DNA from: an uncultured Aquiluna sp.
GTDB taxonomy: Bacteria > Actinomycetota > Actinomycetes > Actinomycetales > Microbacteriaceae
DNA: 64,000 bases
Direction: 5' to 3'
Assembly: GCA_905182225.1 (NCBI GenBank)
Contig: CAJJAJ010000009.1
Location: 62,001 to 126,000 of the forward strand
Below, piece after piece: positions 49,126-57,805 of this stretch. The notes under the pieces were generated by a model, which saw only the letters and a list, made by a program, of their open reading frames with translations, was not told the origin of the DNA and made no database searches. The translations under genes were made by a program, and so were the position numbers. Within the stretch, counting starts at the first letter, position 1. Each line of letters starts with the position of its first letter.

Positions 49126-50319
49126 TTATTGTAGGTCAGCTGCGCTGCCAAGTGTCACCTTGAAAACTAACTTCCGGCCATCCCGAATCAGCTCGAGTTC
49201 AACTTCGGCCCCGGCAGGTTCCGCTCTTACCAAGGCAGTAAGGTCACTCGCACCCTCAACGCGTTGCCCTGCAAAAACGATCACGATGTCCCCCTGCATA
49301 ATGCCGGCGGCCTTCGCTGCACCATCTTCGCTAACTCCTTCGACATAGGCGCCATTCGAGAATCCACCGGTTGCCTCTCGGCTATCCCGGACCAGGGCAC
49401 CCAGCAGGCCGTGGGTCGCGACGCCAGTTTCGATAATTTCGTTCGCGATTCTCTCGGAAGTATTCGACGGAATAGAGAATCCGACACCGATGCTTCCTGA
49501 AGTTCCGGATCCGGCAGTGGCAATCGCAACATTAATGCCTATCAACTCTCCGCTGTTGTTGACAAGTGCGCCACCTGAATTGCCAGGGTTGATGGCCGCA
49601 TCGGTTTGAATAACCTGAAGCGATATTGGAGTTCCGCCACTTCCGGTATAGAACTGGAGGCCGGGGTCATCACTGACTTCGGAGCTCGCCACTTGAATTG
49701 TCCGGTTGAGAGCCGAAATAATGCCCTGAGTCACCGTGGAGGAGAGCCCAAGTGGCGCGCCGATTGCCACTACGCTCTGCCCAACATTTAGCGTATTCGA
49801 ATCAGCAAAGATGATTGGCTTTAGGCCGGCGGCTTCTATTTTCAAAACCGCCAAGTCGTAGACAGAATCAAAACCAACTAATTCGGCAGCGAGCACTTGT
49901 CCATCCCAGAGCATGACCGAGATGGCGGCAGTTTCGGTGAGGCCACCAAGAGTTGCGACGTGCGCATTGGTCAATATGTAACCATCCTCACTGAGCACGA
50001 CTCCAGAACCAGAACCACCACTCGAAGCTGAGTTGACGGCAAGAGTAACAACCGAAGGGGAGGCGGCGGCGGCGGCACCGGTGACCCAATTCACCTCGGT
50101 CGCGTTATTCACAACGATTGGAGCCGGCTGACTCAAGTTTGCAACCGAGAGCGTTAGTCCGCTCGAGCCAATAATGCCTCCGACAAGGGCCGCGCCCAGA
50201 GCTAGGGCCGCGACAGGAAGTAGATTACGTCTTTTTTTCTTGACCGGAGCCTGCACGGGCGCAAGGTATGGCTGACTGAAGCTAAATTGATTTTCTCCAG
50301 AGCGATTCCATTGAGACAT
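49126..50319 (-). CDS. HtrA-type serine protease with PDZ domain, membrane-anchored
   Basis: This is a DegP/HtrA family (S1C) protease acting outside the membrane in protein quality control. From the ATG at 50319 (MSQWNRSGENQF) it has 397 residues. The track start at 50391 lacks a ribosome binding site, while GAAAGG lies about 9 nt before this ATG. A cytoplasmic tail with KKKRR is followed by one membrane helix (LPVAALALGAALVGGII). The triad is visible: His in ILTNAHVATLG, Asp in DSVYDLAVLKI, Ser in NPGNSGGALVN. A PDZ domain covers about the last 90 residues (AAGIMQGDIVIVFAGQRVEG). Confidence 0.93.
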   Translation of the reverse strand: MSQWNRSGENQFSFSQPYLAPVQAPVKKKRRNLLPVAALALGAALVGGIIGSSGLTLSVANLSQPAPIVVNNATEVNWVTGAAAAASPSVVTLAVNSASSGGSGSGVVLSEDGYILTNAHVATLGGLTETAAISVMLWDGQVLAAELVGFDSVYDLAVLKIEAAGLKPIIFADSNTLNVGQSVVAIGAPLGLSSTVTQGIISALNRTIQVASSEVSDDPGLQFYTGSGGTPISLQVIQTDAAINPGNSGGALVNNSGELIGINVAIATAGSGTSGSIGVGFSIPSNTSERIANEIIETGVATHGLLGALVRDSREATGGFSNGAYVEGVSEDGAAKAAGIMQGDIVIVFAGQRVEGASDLTALVRAEPAGAEVELELIRDGRKLVFKVTLGSAADLQ

Positions 50320-50397
50320 GTAATTAAGCCTTTCGTTGTCTAACTGATTATGGTCAACAACGCTGAGGATTGCATGAGTCCCGGCTGACAAATTTCT

Positions 50398-51102
50398 TTA
50401 TAAGATCAAAAGAGTTCTCCTCGGCGGCTCCGTGACTTCAATTTCCAACTGATTTGACGAAAGCGTCACGGTCGCGGCATTTAGGACCCAGCCCCTACCC
50501 AACATTTGATAATCAACCCGATATGCAACTCTTGCCACTGTAAAAAATGAGCCGACGGTCTGAAAGGACTTTGAAACAGATCTTCCAGACGCAGTTGTTG
50601 AGTCGGAGAATTGCCAAGTCATCGAGCCTGCAGTGAAGCGAATTTGGGCGGTTTGCCCCAGAAGCAGGCCGGTAGTTGTCCGATTATTTACCTGAACACT
50701 GAATTGACCAAATTCAAAAATTTCCAGCTTCTCACCTGGCGTCCACGATGCAAAGGGGCGATTAGAAAAACTTGTTAGAGACTCCCGAAGTTCACTCGAG
50801 CTTTGAACGACACTGGCTTTCGCTGCCACTTGAGGCTCTGGCAGCGCGTCACCGATGCAGCTTCTTGCACCCACCGGGACCCAAGCGGTAATAATCCCTT
50901 CGGTTGGAGAGTCAATCGAGTTATTTAGGTAATAGGAACACAGCCGCATGGGCTTAGCCTTCGGCGCACTGCCGATAGTGCTCGAACTTGTTTGAGAATA
51001 ACTCTGCTCAACTTTCTCCGCGCAAATAGTAAAGCTATCGGCTGTGCTGCTGTGTGAATGGCAACTACTGGTTGCCAGCAAGGCAGCGAGCTCCATCAAC
51101 AT
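50398..51102 (-). CDS. Hypothetical secreted or lipid-anchored protein, N-terminus probably interrupted
   Basis: I do not recognise this 234-residue protein. It begins MLMELAALLATSSC, which looks like the hydrophobic end and cysteine of a lipoprotein signal but lacks the positive residues normally before it. Directly upstream in the same frame are 12 codons (MDIALRISRLSR) ending in TAA, so the stop appears to split a normal signal peptide. The mature part is rich in Ser and Thr with no motif I know, perhaps one beta-rich domain (residues 60-230). It lies upstream of htrA with a 78-nt gap. It could be translated by re-initiation at the TAAATG junction, or be a fresh pseudogene. Confidence 0.5.
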   Translation of the reverse strand: MLMELAALLATSSCHSHSSTADSFTICAEKVEQSYSQTSSSTIGSAPKAKPMRLCSYYLNNSIDSPTEGIITAWVPVGARSCIGDALPEPQVAAKASVVQSSSELRESLTSFSNRPFASWTPGEKLEIFEFGQFSVQVNNRTTTGLLLGQTAQIRFTAGSMTWQFSDSTTASGRSVSKSFQTVGSFFTVARVAYRVDYQMLGRGWVLNAATVTLSSNQLEIEVTEPPRRTLLIL

Positions 51103-51141
51103 TTAGCGGGACAATCTTGAGATTCTTAGGGCAATATCCAT
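51103..51141 (-). other. Twelve-codon ORF in frame with the hypothetical gene (split signal peptide)
   Basis: From the ATG at 51141 this reads MDIALRISRLSR and then TAA, followed at once by the ATG of the next ORF. A -10-like TATTTT lies exactly 6 nt before this ATG, the same spacing as at other starts in the window. It may be the real start of the gene, cut by a nonsense codon. Confidence 0.45.
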
Positions 51142-51192
51142 GCGTAAAAAATAGAGCAAAACATAGCTGACACATTCGCATTATCCACAGCA

Positions 51193-51231
51193 AAGAAAAA
51201 CCCCCTGAACCTTATAAGTTCAGGGGGTTTT
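51193..51231 (-). terminator. Strong Rho-independent terminator after tRNA-fMet
   Basis: CCCCCTGAAC (51201-51210) and GTTCAGGGGG (51218-51227) form a perfect 10-bp stem with a 7-nt loop. It is flanked by A-rich sequence on the left and TTTT on the right. On the minus strand the hairpin is followed by TTTTTCTTT, so it ends the tRNA transcript. It could also work in the other direction. Confidence 0.9.
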
Positions 51232-51237
51232 CGCTAG

Positions 51238-51311
51238 TTGCGGGGGCAGGATTTGAACCTACGACCTCCGGGTTATGAGCCCGGCGAGCTACCGAACTGC
51301 TCCACCCCGCG
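51238..51311 (-). tRNA. Initiator tRNA-Met (anticodon CAT)
   Basis: The minus strand folds as a tRNA with acceptor CGCGGGG and CCCCGCA. The first base C faces A72 unpaired, and the anticodon stem has three G-C pairs (GGG/CCC) around the CAT loop. Both are marks of the initiator tRNA. The T-loop is TTCAAAT. CCA is not encoded. It lies 32 nt after the UPF0182 gene, and a strong terminator follows 7 nt later. Confidence 0.96.
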
Positions 51312-51322
51312 GCGAAGTCCCA

Positions 51323-51328
51323 ACACTA
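51323..51328 (-). promoter_or_regulatory. Possible -10 element of tRNA-fMet
   Basis: TAGTGT on the minus strand lies 11 nt upstream of the tRNA, in the gap after the UPF0182 gene. The -35 is not clear, and transcription could also come from the upstream gene. Confidence 0.35.
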
Positions 51329-51343
51329 GCAGGTTTTATATGG

Positions 51344-54226
51344 TTAATCTAATGCTGCCAAAGCGTCCTCAATAGCCCTGGTCAATCGATCATCTGCCCT
51401 TGCAAAGGCCGCCAAGTCTCCAGCCATCAAGGCTGCCTGCTTGTCTACCAAAGCTCTGCTCGCAGCAGTCAAGGCTTCGTCCAAAGCGGTGTTGCCAGAA
51501 TCGGTCGGAGCAGAATCTGTCACGGCCTCTTCGCCAGTACCGTCGGTCACAGGGGTATCTTTCGCAGCAGCGTCAAATCCGGAGTTACCCCCGAATAGGG
51601 CGTCAAGAGCCTGATCGAGACTGTCCTCGAAGGCTATCTGATCGCCAAAGGCAACCAGCACTTTTTCGAGCAACGGGTAACTGGTCTCACCAGTTGACTC
51701 GATGTATACCGGCTGAACATATAGCAGTCCGCCAGCAACAGGAAGTGTCAGCAAGTTTCCGCTTATAACATTGGTCGATCCCTGTCGAAGAATGTTCAAC
51801 AGTGAAGATACTTCGCTGTCAGCATTGAAGTTGTTCTGCACCTGACCTGGTCCAGGAACTACGGTCTCCCTTGGCAGGCTGAGCAATGTCAACTTGCCGT
51901 AATTATCGCTAACCTTACCGGCTTCACTGCCCGCATCCGCATTCGCAATCAAGTACCCGGTCAGCACATTTCTTGTGCTCTCACCTGTGGACTGAGGAAT
52001 GAAGGTTGAGTAGAGAGAAAACGAGCTGTCAGATTCACCGGGGGTTTGCATCGTCAAGTAGTAAGGGGGCTGGAGTGATCCAAGCCCGGTACCTTCTACC
52101 GGGTCATTTGGAGTCATCCAGGCGTCCTGCTGAGAATAAAAGGCTCCGGCTTCGGTTACGTGGTAGCTACCGAGCACCGAACGCTGAGTCTTGAACAGAT
52201 CAGACGGGTACCTAACATGAGCCATTAGATCGCCCGACATTGCTGACTTTGGCTGCACAGTGTCCGGGTATAGGTTCATCCAGGCCTTTAGCAAGGGGTC
52301 CTGCTCATCCCACTGGTAAATGTCTACCGAACCGTCATAGGCGTCCACGGTGGCCTTCACGGAGTTTCTAATGTAGTTGACCTCAGAAGTGTCTCTGTTG
52401 AAGGTCTCAGAAGAGGAATCCAGAATCGAAAGATTGAACGACTCGAGGTTTGAATATGGATACTGAGTTGTGGTTGTGTAGCCATCAACAATCCACTTGA
52501 TTCTTCCGTCAACAACCGCTGGATAAATTTCCGTATCCACGGTCAAATAAGGCGCAACTTCGGCAATTCGCTCCGCAGGGGAACGGTTGTAGAGAATTTG
52601 CGACTCAGCGTTGATTGCATCGGAGAGCAAGATCTGCTCGCTTTGGAACTTCAATGAGTACGCGATTCTGGTGAAGATGTTTCCCACAAGCGGCCCACCA
52701 CTGCCCGTGAAGGTCGTGTAGGTTTCATTGCTCTCACCCTCGCCGGCTGGGAAATCAAACTCCAGAGGGTCGGCTCCAGCGGGAGCTCCAACGATTGAGT
52801 AGTTAGGTGAATTCGCACCAAAGTAAATCCTGGGCTCGAAATCGCCAAGGTCTCCAACGGTTGGAATTCCGGACTGGAAAAATAGGGGCTTGCCGTCGCT
52901 GTCGACCTTGTTTCCATAGGCTGCGACTAGACCGAACCCATGGGTGTAGACGACCGACGAGTTGTACCAAGACTGTGACTCGCCAAGACCGGCTTGGTTC
53001 AACTCTCGAACCGCAATGATGGTGTCCCGAGTCTCGCCATCGACTGCGTAGCGATCAACGTGCAGGCGGTTGGGGAAGCTGTAGTACTGACGGTACTGCT
53101 CAAGCTGACGGAAAGCGTCGCCGACCAAGGCCGGGTCCATAATTCTTATGGATGAGGTTGTCCTGGCGTCGTTTCTGAGAGCACCAGGTTCTGGGATAAC
53201 GTTGGCCGCGTAGTCGACAACTTCAACCTTGTCCAATTCGTAGGCGACTCTGGTGGCATCGATGTTCTTTTGTAAGTAAGGACCCTCGAGGGTTCTCTCA
53301 TTGGGCACCACCTGGAAGGTTTGAACAATCCAAGGGTAGAGTCCACCGAGAACAAGTGAGCTTGCAACCATCAATGCTGTCGCGATGATCGAGATTCTCC
53401 ACTGTCCCAGCACGGCAGTTACGAGAAATGCCACCGCGACCGCAAGTGAAATAAGAGCCAAGATCTGCAAGCCAGGAATGACAGCATTGTCATCAGTGTA
53501 GGTAACTCCCGTAAAGAGTTCGCCGGAACTGGTTGCGGTTCCATACTGGTCAAGCCAAAGGCTTAGGCCTTGAAGAATAAAGTAAGTCGCAACCAGAATT
53601 GAAAGCTGAATACGGGCCGGCTTCGAAACATTAACTTCGCGACCCGAGAAACGAATACCACCGTAAATCAAGTGAACACCGGCATTAATTAGCGCAGCAA
53701 GGAAAATACCGCCGGAAACGTAGCTGACGGCGAAGCCATAAAACGGAAGATCAAAAACAAAGAAACCAATATCCAACCCGAACTGTGGGTCGGTCACACC
53801 GAAAAGGCCGCCGTTTAGCCACAGGGCCGCGGTTTGCCATTCGCGAGCAGCGATTAGGCCGCCAAAAACTCCAAGAAGAGCTGGCAGGCCAAGCATGATT
53901 ACTCGCCTTAGACCATCAAGCAACTGCTGATAGGCCTGGAACGGTGACTCATCCGGCATCTTTAGATAAACCGGGCGAGTCCGCCACGCGAACATTAGGC
54001 CAGTCGCAACCAGGAGGGTCATGATGACAAATCCAATTAGGAACGCCACTATTTGACCAACTATTTGCGTAAAGAAGACCACTTCGAAGTCAAGTTGCCT
54101 AAACCAGAGCCAGTCGGTATAGATCCCTGCAGCGCTCACCAGCGCAAAAACTATTACAGCCAAGATTCCAAAGGCGATGGACAGCGGCGAAACTCGTCGC
54201 TGCGGTTTTGCTTGTGCTTCAGACAA
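51344..54226 (-). CDS. UPF0182 family large membrane protein
   Basis: This conserved actinobacterial and cyanobacterial family has no known function. The 960-residue product has about seven helices in the first 320 residues (SIAFGILAVIVFALVSAAGIY, VGQIVAFLIGFVIMTLLVA and others), then a large soluble domain of about 550 residues, probably outside the cell. An acidic, Asp/Ala-rich C-terminal tail follows. The start is a TTG (MSEAQAKPQRR) with AGGAGA about 7 nt upstream. It follows the PDZ/Lon-like protease by 10 nt, the same pairing as Rv3194c-Rv3193c in Mycobacterium tuberculosis. Confidence 0.9.
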   Translation of the reverse strand: MSEAQAKPQRRVSPLSIAFGILAVIVFALVSAAGIYTDWLWFRQLDFEVVFFTQIVGQIVAFLIGFVIMTLLVATGLMFAWRTRPVYLKMPDESPFQAYQQLLDGLRRVIMLGLPALLGVFGGLIAAREWQTAALWLNGGLFGVTDPQFGLDIGFFVFDLPFYGFAVSYVSGGIFLAALINAGVHLIYGGIRFSGREVNVSKPARIQLSILVATYFILQGLSLWLDQYGTATSSGELFTGVTYTDDNAVIPGLQILALISLAVAVAFLVTAVLGQWRISIIATALMVASSLVLGGLYPWIVQTFQVVPNERTLEGPYLQKNIDATRVAYELDKVEVVDYAANVIPEPGALRNDARTTSSIRIMDPALVGDAFRQLEQYRQYYSFPNRLHVDRYAVDGETRDTIIAVRELNQAGLGESQSWYNSSVVYTHGFGLVAAYGNKVDSDGKPLFFQSGIPTVGDLGDFEPRIYFGANSPNYSIVGAPAGADPLEFDFPAGEGESNETYTTFTGSGGPLVGNIFTRIAYSLKFQSEQILLSDAINAESQILYNRSPAERIAEVAPYLTVDTEIYPAVVDGRIKWIVDGYTTTTQYPYSNLESFNLSILDSSSETFNRDTSEVNYIRNSVKATVDAYDGSVDIYQWDEQDPLLKAWMNLYPDTVQPKSAMSGDLMAHVRYPSDLFKTQRSVLGSYHVTEAGAFYSQQDAWMTPNDPVEGTGLGSLQPPYYLTMQTPGESDSSFSLYSTFIPQSTGESTRNVLTGYLIANADAGSEAGKVSDNYGKLTLLSLPRETVVPGPGQVQNNFNADSEVSSLLNILRQGSTNVISGNLLTLPVAGGLLYVQPVYIESTGETSYPLLEKVLVAFGDQIAFEDSLDQALDALFGGNSGFDAAAKDTPVTDGTGEEAVTDSAPTDSGNTALDEALTAASRALVDKQAALMAGDLAAFARADDRLTRAIEDALAALD

Positions 54227-54236
54227 TATCTATCTC

Positions 54237-55304
54237 CTAGTTATTACATTGCATTGCTGGTAGTTGCTCACCGTTGGCGAACATTTCTATTTTCTCAAGA
54301 GCTTCAGTCAAGTCTCTCACTGAAACAACTGTCAAGTTACTGGGAATCTTGTCAATGGCCTCTTGACAGTTTGCCTCTGGTGCCAAAAAAAGCTCCGCTC
54401 CAGCCTGTTTGGCTCCGAGCATTTTTAGTGCAATTCCCCCGATCGGGCCGACATTTCCATCCGGGTCAATAGTTCCAGTGCCTGCCACGTGAGCACTCCC
54501 GGCCAAGGAGCCTTCCGTGAGAGCATCCAAGACTCCGAGGCTAAAAATCAGCCCGCCGCTTGGTCCACCAACATCTCCGAGCTGGAGATCAAGTTCAAAT
54601 GGAAAGTTGTATGTGTAACCAATCATCGAACCGATAACCCAGGTTTCACCGTTGAGTGAAGGGGTCACCGAGAGTGAAGTTTCCAGACCATCCCTGATCA
54701 CATCAATCCTCAAGGGAGAGTCCTTAGTCAGTTGAATTTGAGCCTTGAATGCATCGAATGTGTCGACCGTCACTCCGCCGGCCGCGGTTATTAGGTCGCC
54801 AGCAATCAAAATTCCAGAGGATGGAGCGCCCTCTAAAACTGTATTTACATACAGAGCCCTAGGGACTTGATGCCCCAGCTTTTTCAGCGCCACGGCAATT
54901 GCATCCTGCTGAGAAACTTCCATTTGCAACGAAGATTCGGCTCTAAATTGCTCGGATGTGAAGCTTGGAGGAAAAATCTCGTCTAGTGGGAGTACAACTT
55001 GATTGGGATCAGCCCATGCATAGAGAACTTGGACCCAGCTAGGGGTCGACTCCCTGTTCCCCAATAATGAAACTGTAGTTACATCGAATCGCGATTCAGA
55101 TTCAAAGGTCTCTACTTCCGTCGAGCTTATGACCTGCGTGCCGTCAATCTGCCCCATGACATTGAAGACTTGTCCGGGACGTTCGATTACAAAACCGGTC
55201 GGCAACACCAAGAGTCCAACGGCGACGATTGAGGCAATTCCAAGAGCCATCCAACCTGCGAAGCGACCTCGTTTAGGCGGTTTGGGTGCATCGAAAAATG
55301 TCAT
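54237..55304 (-). CDS. Membrane-anchored PDZ/Lon-like (S16) protease, YlbL type
   Basis: The protein has about 355 residues from the ATG at 55304 (MTFFDAPKPPKRGRF). The track start at 55349 has no support. One membrane helix (about residues 18-38) is followed by an extracytoplasmic part with a PDZ domain (GAPSSGILIAGDLITAAGG) and a C-terminal Lon-type protease domain. The catalytic serine is in GGPSGGLIFSLGVLDALTEG and the lysine in IGGIALKMLGAKQAG. The TAGCAT hexamer 7 nt upstream suggests a leaderless start. It is divergent from the DUF2342 gene and probably co-transcribed with UPF0182. Confidence 0.9.
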   Translation of the reverse strand: MTFFDAPKPPKRGRFAGWMALGIASIVAVGLLVLPTGFVIERPGQVFNVMGQIDGTQVISSTEVETFESESRFDVTTVSLLGNRESTPSWVQVLYAWADPNQVVLPLDEIFPPSFTSEQFRAESSLQMEVSQQDAIAVALKKLGHQVPRALYVNTVLEGAPSSGILIAGDLITAAGGVTVDTFDAFKAQIQLTKDSPLRIDVIRDGLETSLSVTPSLNGETWVIGSMIGYTYNFPFELDLQLGDVGGPSGGLIFSLGVLDALTEGSLAGSAHVAGTGTIDPDGNVGPIGGIALKMLGAKQAGAELFLAPEANCQEAIDKIPSNLTVVSVRDLTEALEKIEMFANGEQLPAMQCNN

Positions 55305-55440
55305 TGCTCCAATGCTAGGCAGTGCAACCCGCATTAGCGCCAAGGACACTAACGCCCTTGGCGAACAGGAGCAATTTGACAGCGGATTTGCAGCCTGCCT
55401 GGCAAAGGACAGGGTAGTTTTCTCCTAAAAGAGGTGCCCC

Positions 55441-56718
55441 TTGGAAGAACAGCCAAATCGCGAAGAACTTGAACGCTTGATTCGAAAGATGATGGAATCG
55501 GGCCAACTGGATCCGGAAGATCTTGCCAAAATAGCCGGGTTCAGTGCTGACCCTTCGATGCTGAGTGACCTATTTGGACAAGTATCGGCGATGACGGGCG
55601 AAGCCGGAGAGCCGGTGAACTGGAAACTTGCCCTTGATCAAGCGCTCGAACTTTCCAAGAAAACCGAAAGGCCAGCAAATTCCGCCCTGGAAGCCGAACT
55701 GGAAAATGCGTTTGCCATGGCCCGCCTCTGGCTAAGCGAGGCCACGGAATTCACGAACCCAAATCCTTCCAAAAAACTTACTCGGTCAATGTGGGCACAA
55801 GAAGCAATGCCACTTTTCAGAGAGCTCTCAGAGCCAGTCGCCAACAGCATGGCTGCAGCACTAAGTGAGAACTTAGGAAACACGCTTCCACCCGAGTTGA
55901 GCCAGATGTTGGCACCAGCTAAAAACTTTATTGGCAATGCTGGAGCTTCGATATTTGCCATGCAATTGGGTCAAGCCATCGGAAAGCTTTCCTCAGAGGT
56001 TTTACTTTCGGGCGAAATAGGAATTCCTCTTACCGCTAGGCCTGGAATCATCGCTCAAAACTTAGGAGAGTTTCTTCAAGACCTTGAGACCCCAAAGAGC
56101 GAGGTCGTCATTTACCTTGCGACCCGTGAACTGGCAATCGCTTCGCTTTATAACCAAGCCGGTTGGCTGCGAGAACAAATCATCACCCAGGTACGAGAGT
56201 TTGCCGCCGGACTCACTGTCGACTTGAGTGGCATTGAGGAAATTGCGTCTCGAATCGACCCGACTGATCCAGGTTCAATGGAGCAAATCATTGAAGCCAG
56301 CGCAATGGTTTCGCCAAGAAGTCCCGAGCAAGAGCAGGCCTTGGAGCGCATAGAAACTGTTCTGGCACTCATCGAAGGATGGGTCGACGCGACCTCGCTG
56401 CAGGCAACCAAAAGACTTCCGAACATTCAAGCAGTTGTGGAAATATTTAATCGCAAACGAGCCACCAGCGGTGCTTCCGCAAAAACCTTCGAAGCTCTTC
56501 TCGGCCTTGAAATGAGGCCTCGACTCAGAAGAGAGGCCACTTTGATGTGGCAGCGAGTAGTAGCGGAAATCGGTAAAGGCGCTTCGGATGCCCTTTGGTC
56601 GCACCCCGACCAAATGCCAACCGCACTTGAAATTGAAAATCCAGATTCATTGATTGCCCGCATCAAAAATGGCGGCGATGATTTTGAAGATGAGCTCCGC
56701 AAATTCCTTACTGACTAA
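55441..56718 (+). CDS. DUF2342/TIGR03624 zincin-like protein, probably without its zinc histidine
   Basis: This family is annotated as a predicted zinc-dependent metalloprotease or F420-associated hydrolase; experimental function is lacking. The 425-residue product starts at a TTG with AAGAGGTG upstream. It shows the family regions IGNAGASIFAMQLGQAIGKLSSEVL and VLALIEGWVDATSLQA. Where I recall REAAHxRLF in relatives, this protein has RELAIASLY, so the presumed metal histidine is isoleucine. The N-terminal 40 residues are acidic and helical. It heads a plus-strand pair with the ThiF-like gene. Confidence 0.75.
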   Translation: MEEQPNREELERLIRKMMESGQLDPEDLAKIAGFSADPSMLSDLFGQVSAMTGEAGEPVNWKLALDQALELSKKTERPANSALEAELENAFAMARLWLSEATEFTNPNPSKKLTRSMWAQEAMPLFRELSEPVANSMAAALSENLGNTLPPELSQMLAPAKNFIGNAGASIFAMQLGQAIGKLSSEVLLSGEIGIPLTARPGIIAQNLGEFLQDLETPKSEVVIYLATRELAIASLYNQAGWLREQIITQVREFAAGLTVDLSGIEEIASRIDPTDPGSMEQIIEASAMVSPRSPEQEQALERIETVLALIEGWVDATSLQATKRLPNIQAVVEIFNRKRATSGASAKTFEALLGLEMRPRLRREATLMWQRVVAEIGKGASDALWSHPDQMPTALEIENPDSLIARIKNGGDDFEDELRKFLTD

Positions 56719-56800
56719 ATCAAATTCTCTTTCTGCCGCTTAGCTTCGGGCTGTGGAGAACGCTTCACGAGAATAGCTCGGGGGCAGCAAACTACCTCAG

Positions 56801-57805
56801 GTGGTAAGACAAATTAACCCCGGCCTCGCAAGATTGTGGATCGACGACACGACACGACAATACGGAGTCAACTCTGAAGTGCTGTTGGCAAACCTTTCCA
56901 ATGAGCAATTCAGAGCGCTGGACTTCTTAGAGACTGGCATCAGCGACAATCAGCTGTCACTCTTGCCAAAAATGGCGAGCGCCGATGCAGAAACCACCAA
57001 CGAACTCATCGAGCGCTTAGGTCCGCTACTTTCTAGAACATCGTCATTCATGCCCACCTTCACTGAGCATGAAATTTCCAGGCGTTTTTCGGAAATAATG
57101 AGGCTCTACTTGCTGGGCCTCGATGACCCAGCAGAAATCTTGCGAGCGCGAAAAGGCCTTCGCGTTTTTCTTTCCAAACTCGACCGAACTGGGCTGACCC
57201 TTCTTAGAGCCCTGAACGCCTCTGCAGTCACAAACGTCTTTACCAACGACCACTCAAAAGTCTTGCCGGGAGACACCGTTGAAATGGGCTACCCGCAGCC
57301 CTTTCTTGGAATGCAGCGAGTAAGAGCAGTTAAATCCGATGCGGATGGCCTTAGCATTCAGCTTCACAGCAGAGTAAGTTCAGCATTTGACCAGGCGGAC
57401 TTAGCAATTCTTGTGTGCCATGACATCATCCAGCCTGCCGACTATCAGCCTTGGTTATCACGCGACGTCCCACACCTGGCAATTTGCTTCGATGAATCAG
57501 GTGTCCAGATTTCTCACATCGTAATCCCCGGTGTCACACCATGTCTGGGGTGCGTTGAGCTTCATCGAATAAACAATGTGCCCAACTGGATCAAGATAGC
57601 GACCCAGTTGGCAAGCCTTGACCGTGATCTGGCCGATAGTGCACTTATGTTATTTTCAGGAGGGGTTGCCCTGTCAAAGTCATTGAACTTCCTGGACAGA
57701 CTCAAAAATCAGGAACCCCTGGAAATGGTCCGCCTAGAGCGCTCCGGAGAAGTGGTAACGAGCAAGGCTAACTGGTCGGAGTGTGGCTGCCGAAACGCTT
57801 TATAA
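56801..57805 (+). CDS. E1/ThiF-like protein of the azole-peptide cyclodehydratase type
   Basis: The 334-residue product resembles the ThiF-like proteins linked to thiazole/oxazole-modified peptide systems, with the signature VIPGVTPCLGCVELHRI followed by a tryptophan. A second cysteine pair at the C-terminus (ECGC) would complete a zinc site. The glycine-rich ATP loop of active E1 enzymes is not visible. No YcaO, dehydrogenase or precursor peptide gene is nearby. The place next to DUF2342 and UvrD2 is a conserved actinobacterial one as I recall, so a housekeeping role is more likely than natural-product synthesis. It starts at a GTG, and the 3' end overlaps convergent uvrD2 by 38 nt. Confidence 0.6.
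   Translation: MVRQINPGLARLWIDDTTRQYGVNSEVLLANLSNEQFRALDFLETGISDNQLSLLPKMASADAETTNELIERLGPLLSRTSSFMPTFTEHEISRRFSEIMRLYLLGLDDPAEILRARKGLRVFLSKLDRTGLTLLRALNASAVTNVFTNDHSKVLPGDTVEMGYPQPFLGMQRVRAVKSDADGLSIQLHSRVSSAFDQADLAILVCHDIIQPADYQPWLSRDVPHLAICFDESGVQISHIVIPGVTPCLGCVELHRINNVPNWIKIATQLASLDRDLADSALMLFSGGVALSKSLNFLDRLKNQEPLEMVRLERSGEVVTSKANWSECGCRNAL

Noticed and set aside
55315-55506. 63-residue minus-strand ORF between the PDZ protease and DUF2342
   Set aside because: It crosses the start of DUF2342 and the divergent promoter area, with no motif or ribosome binding site.
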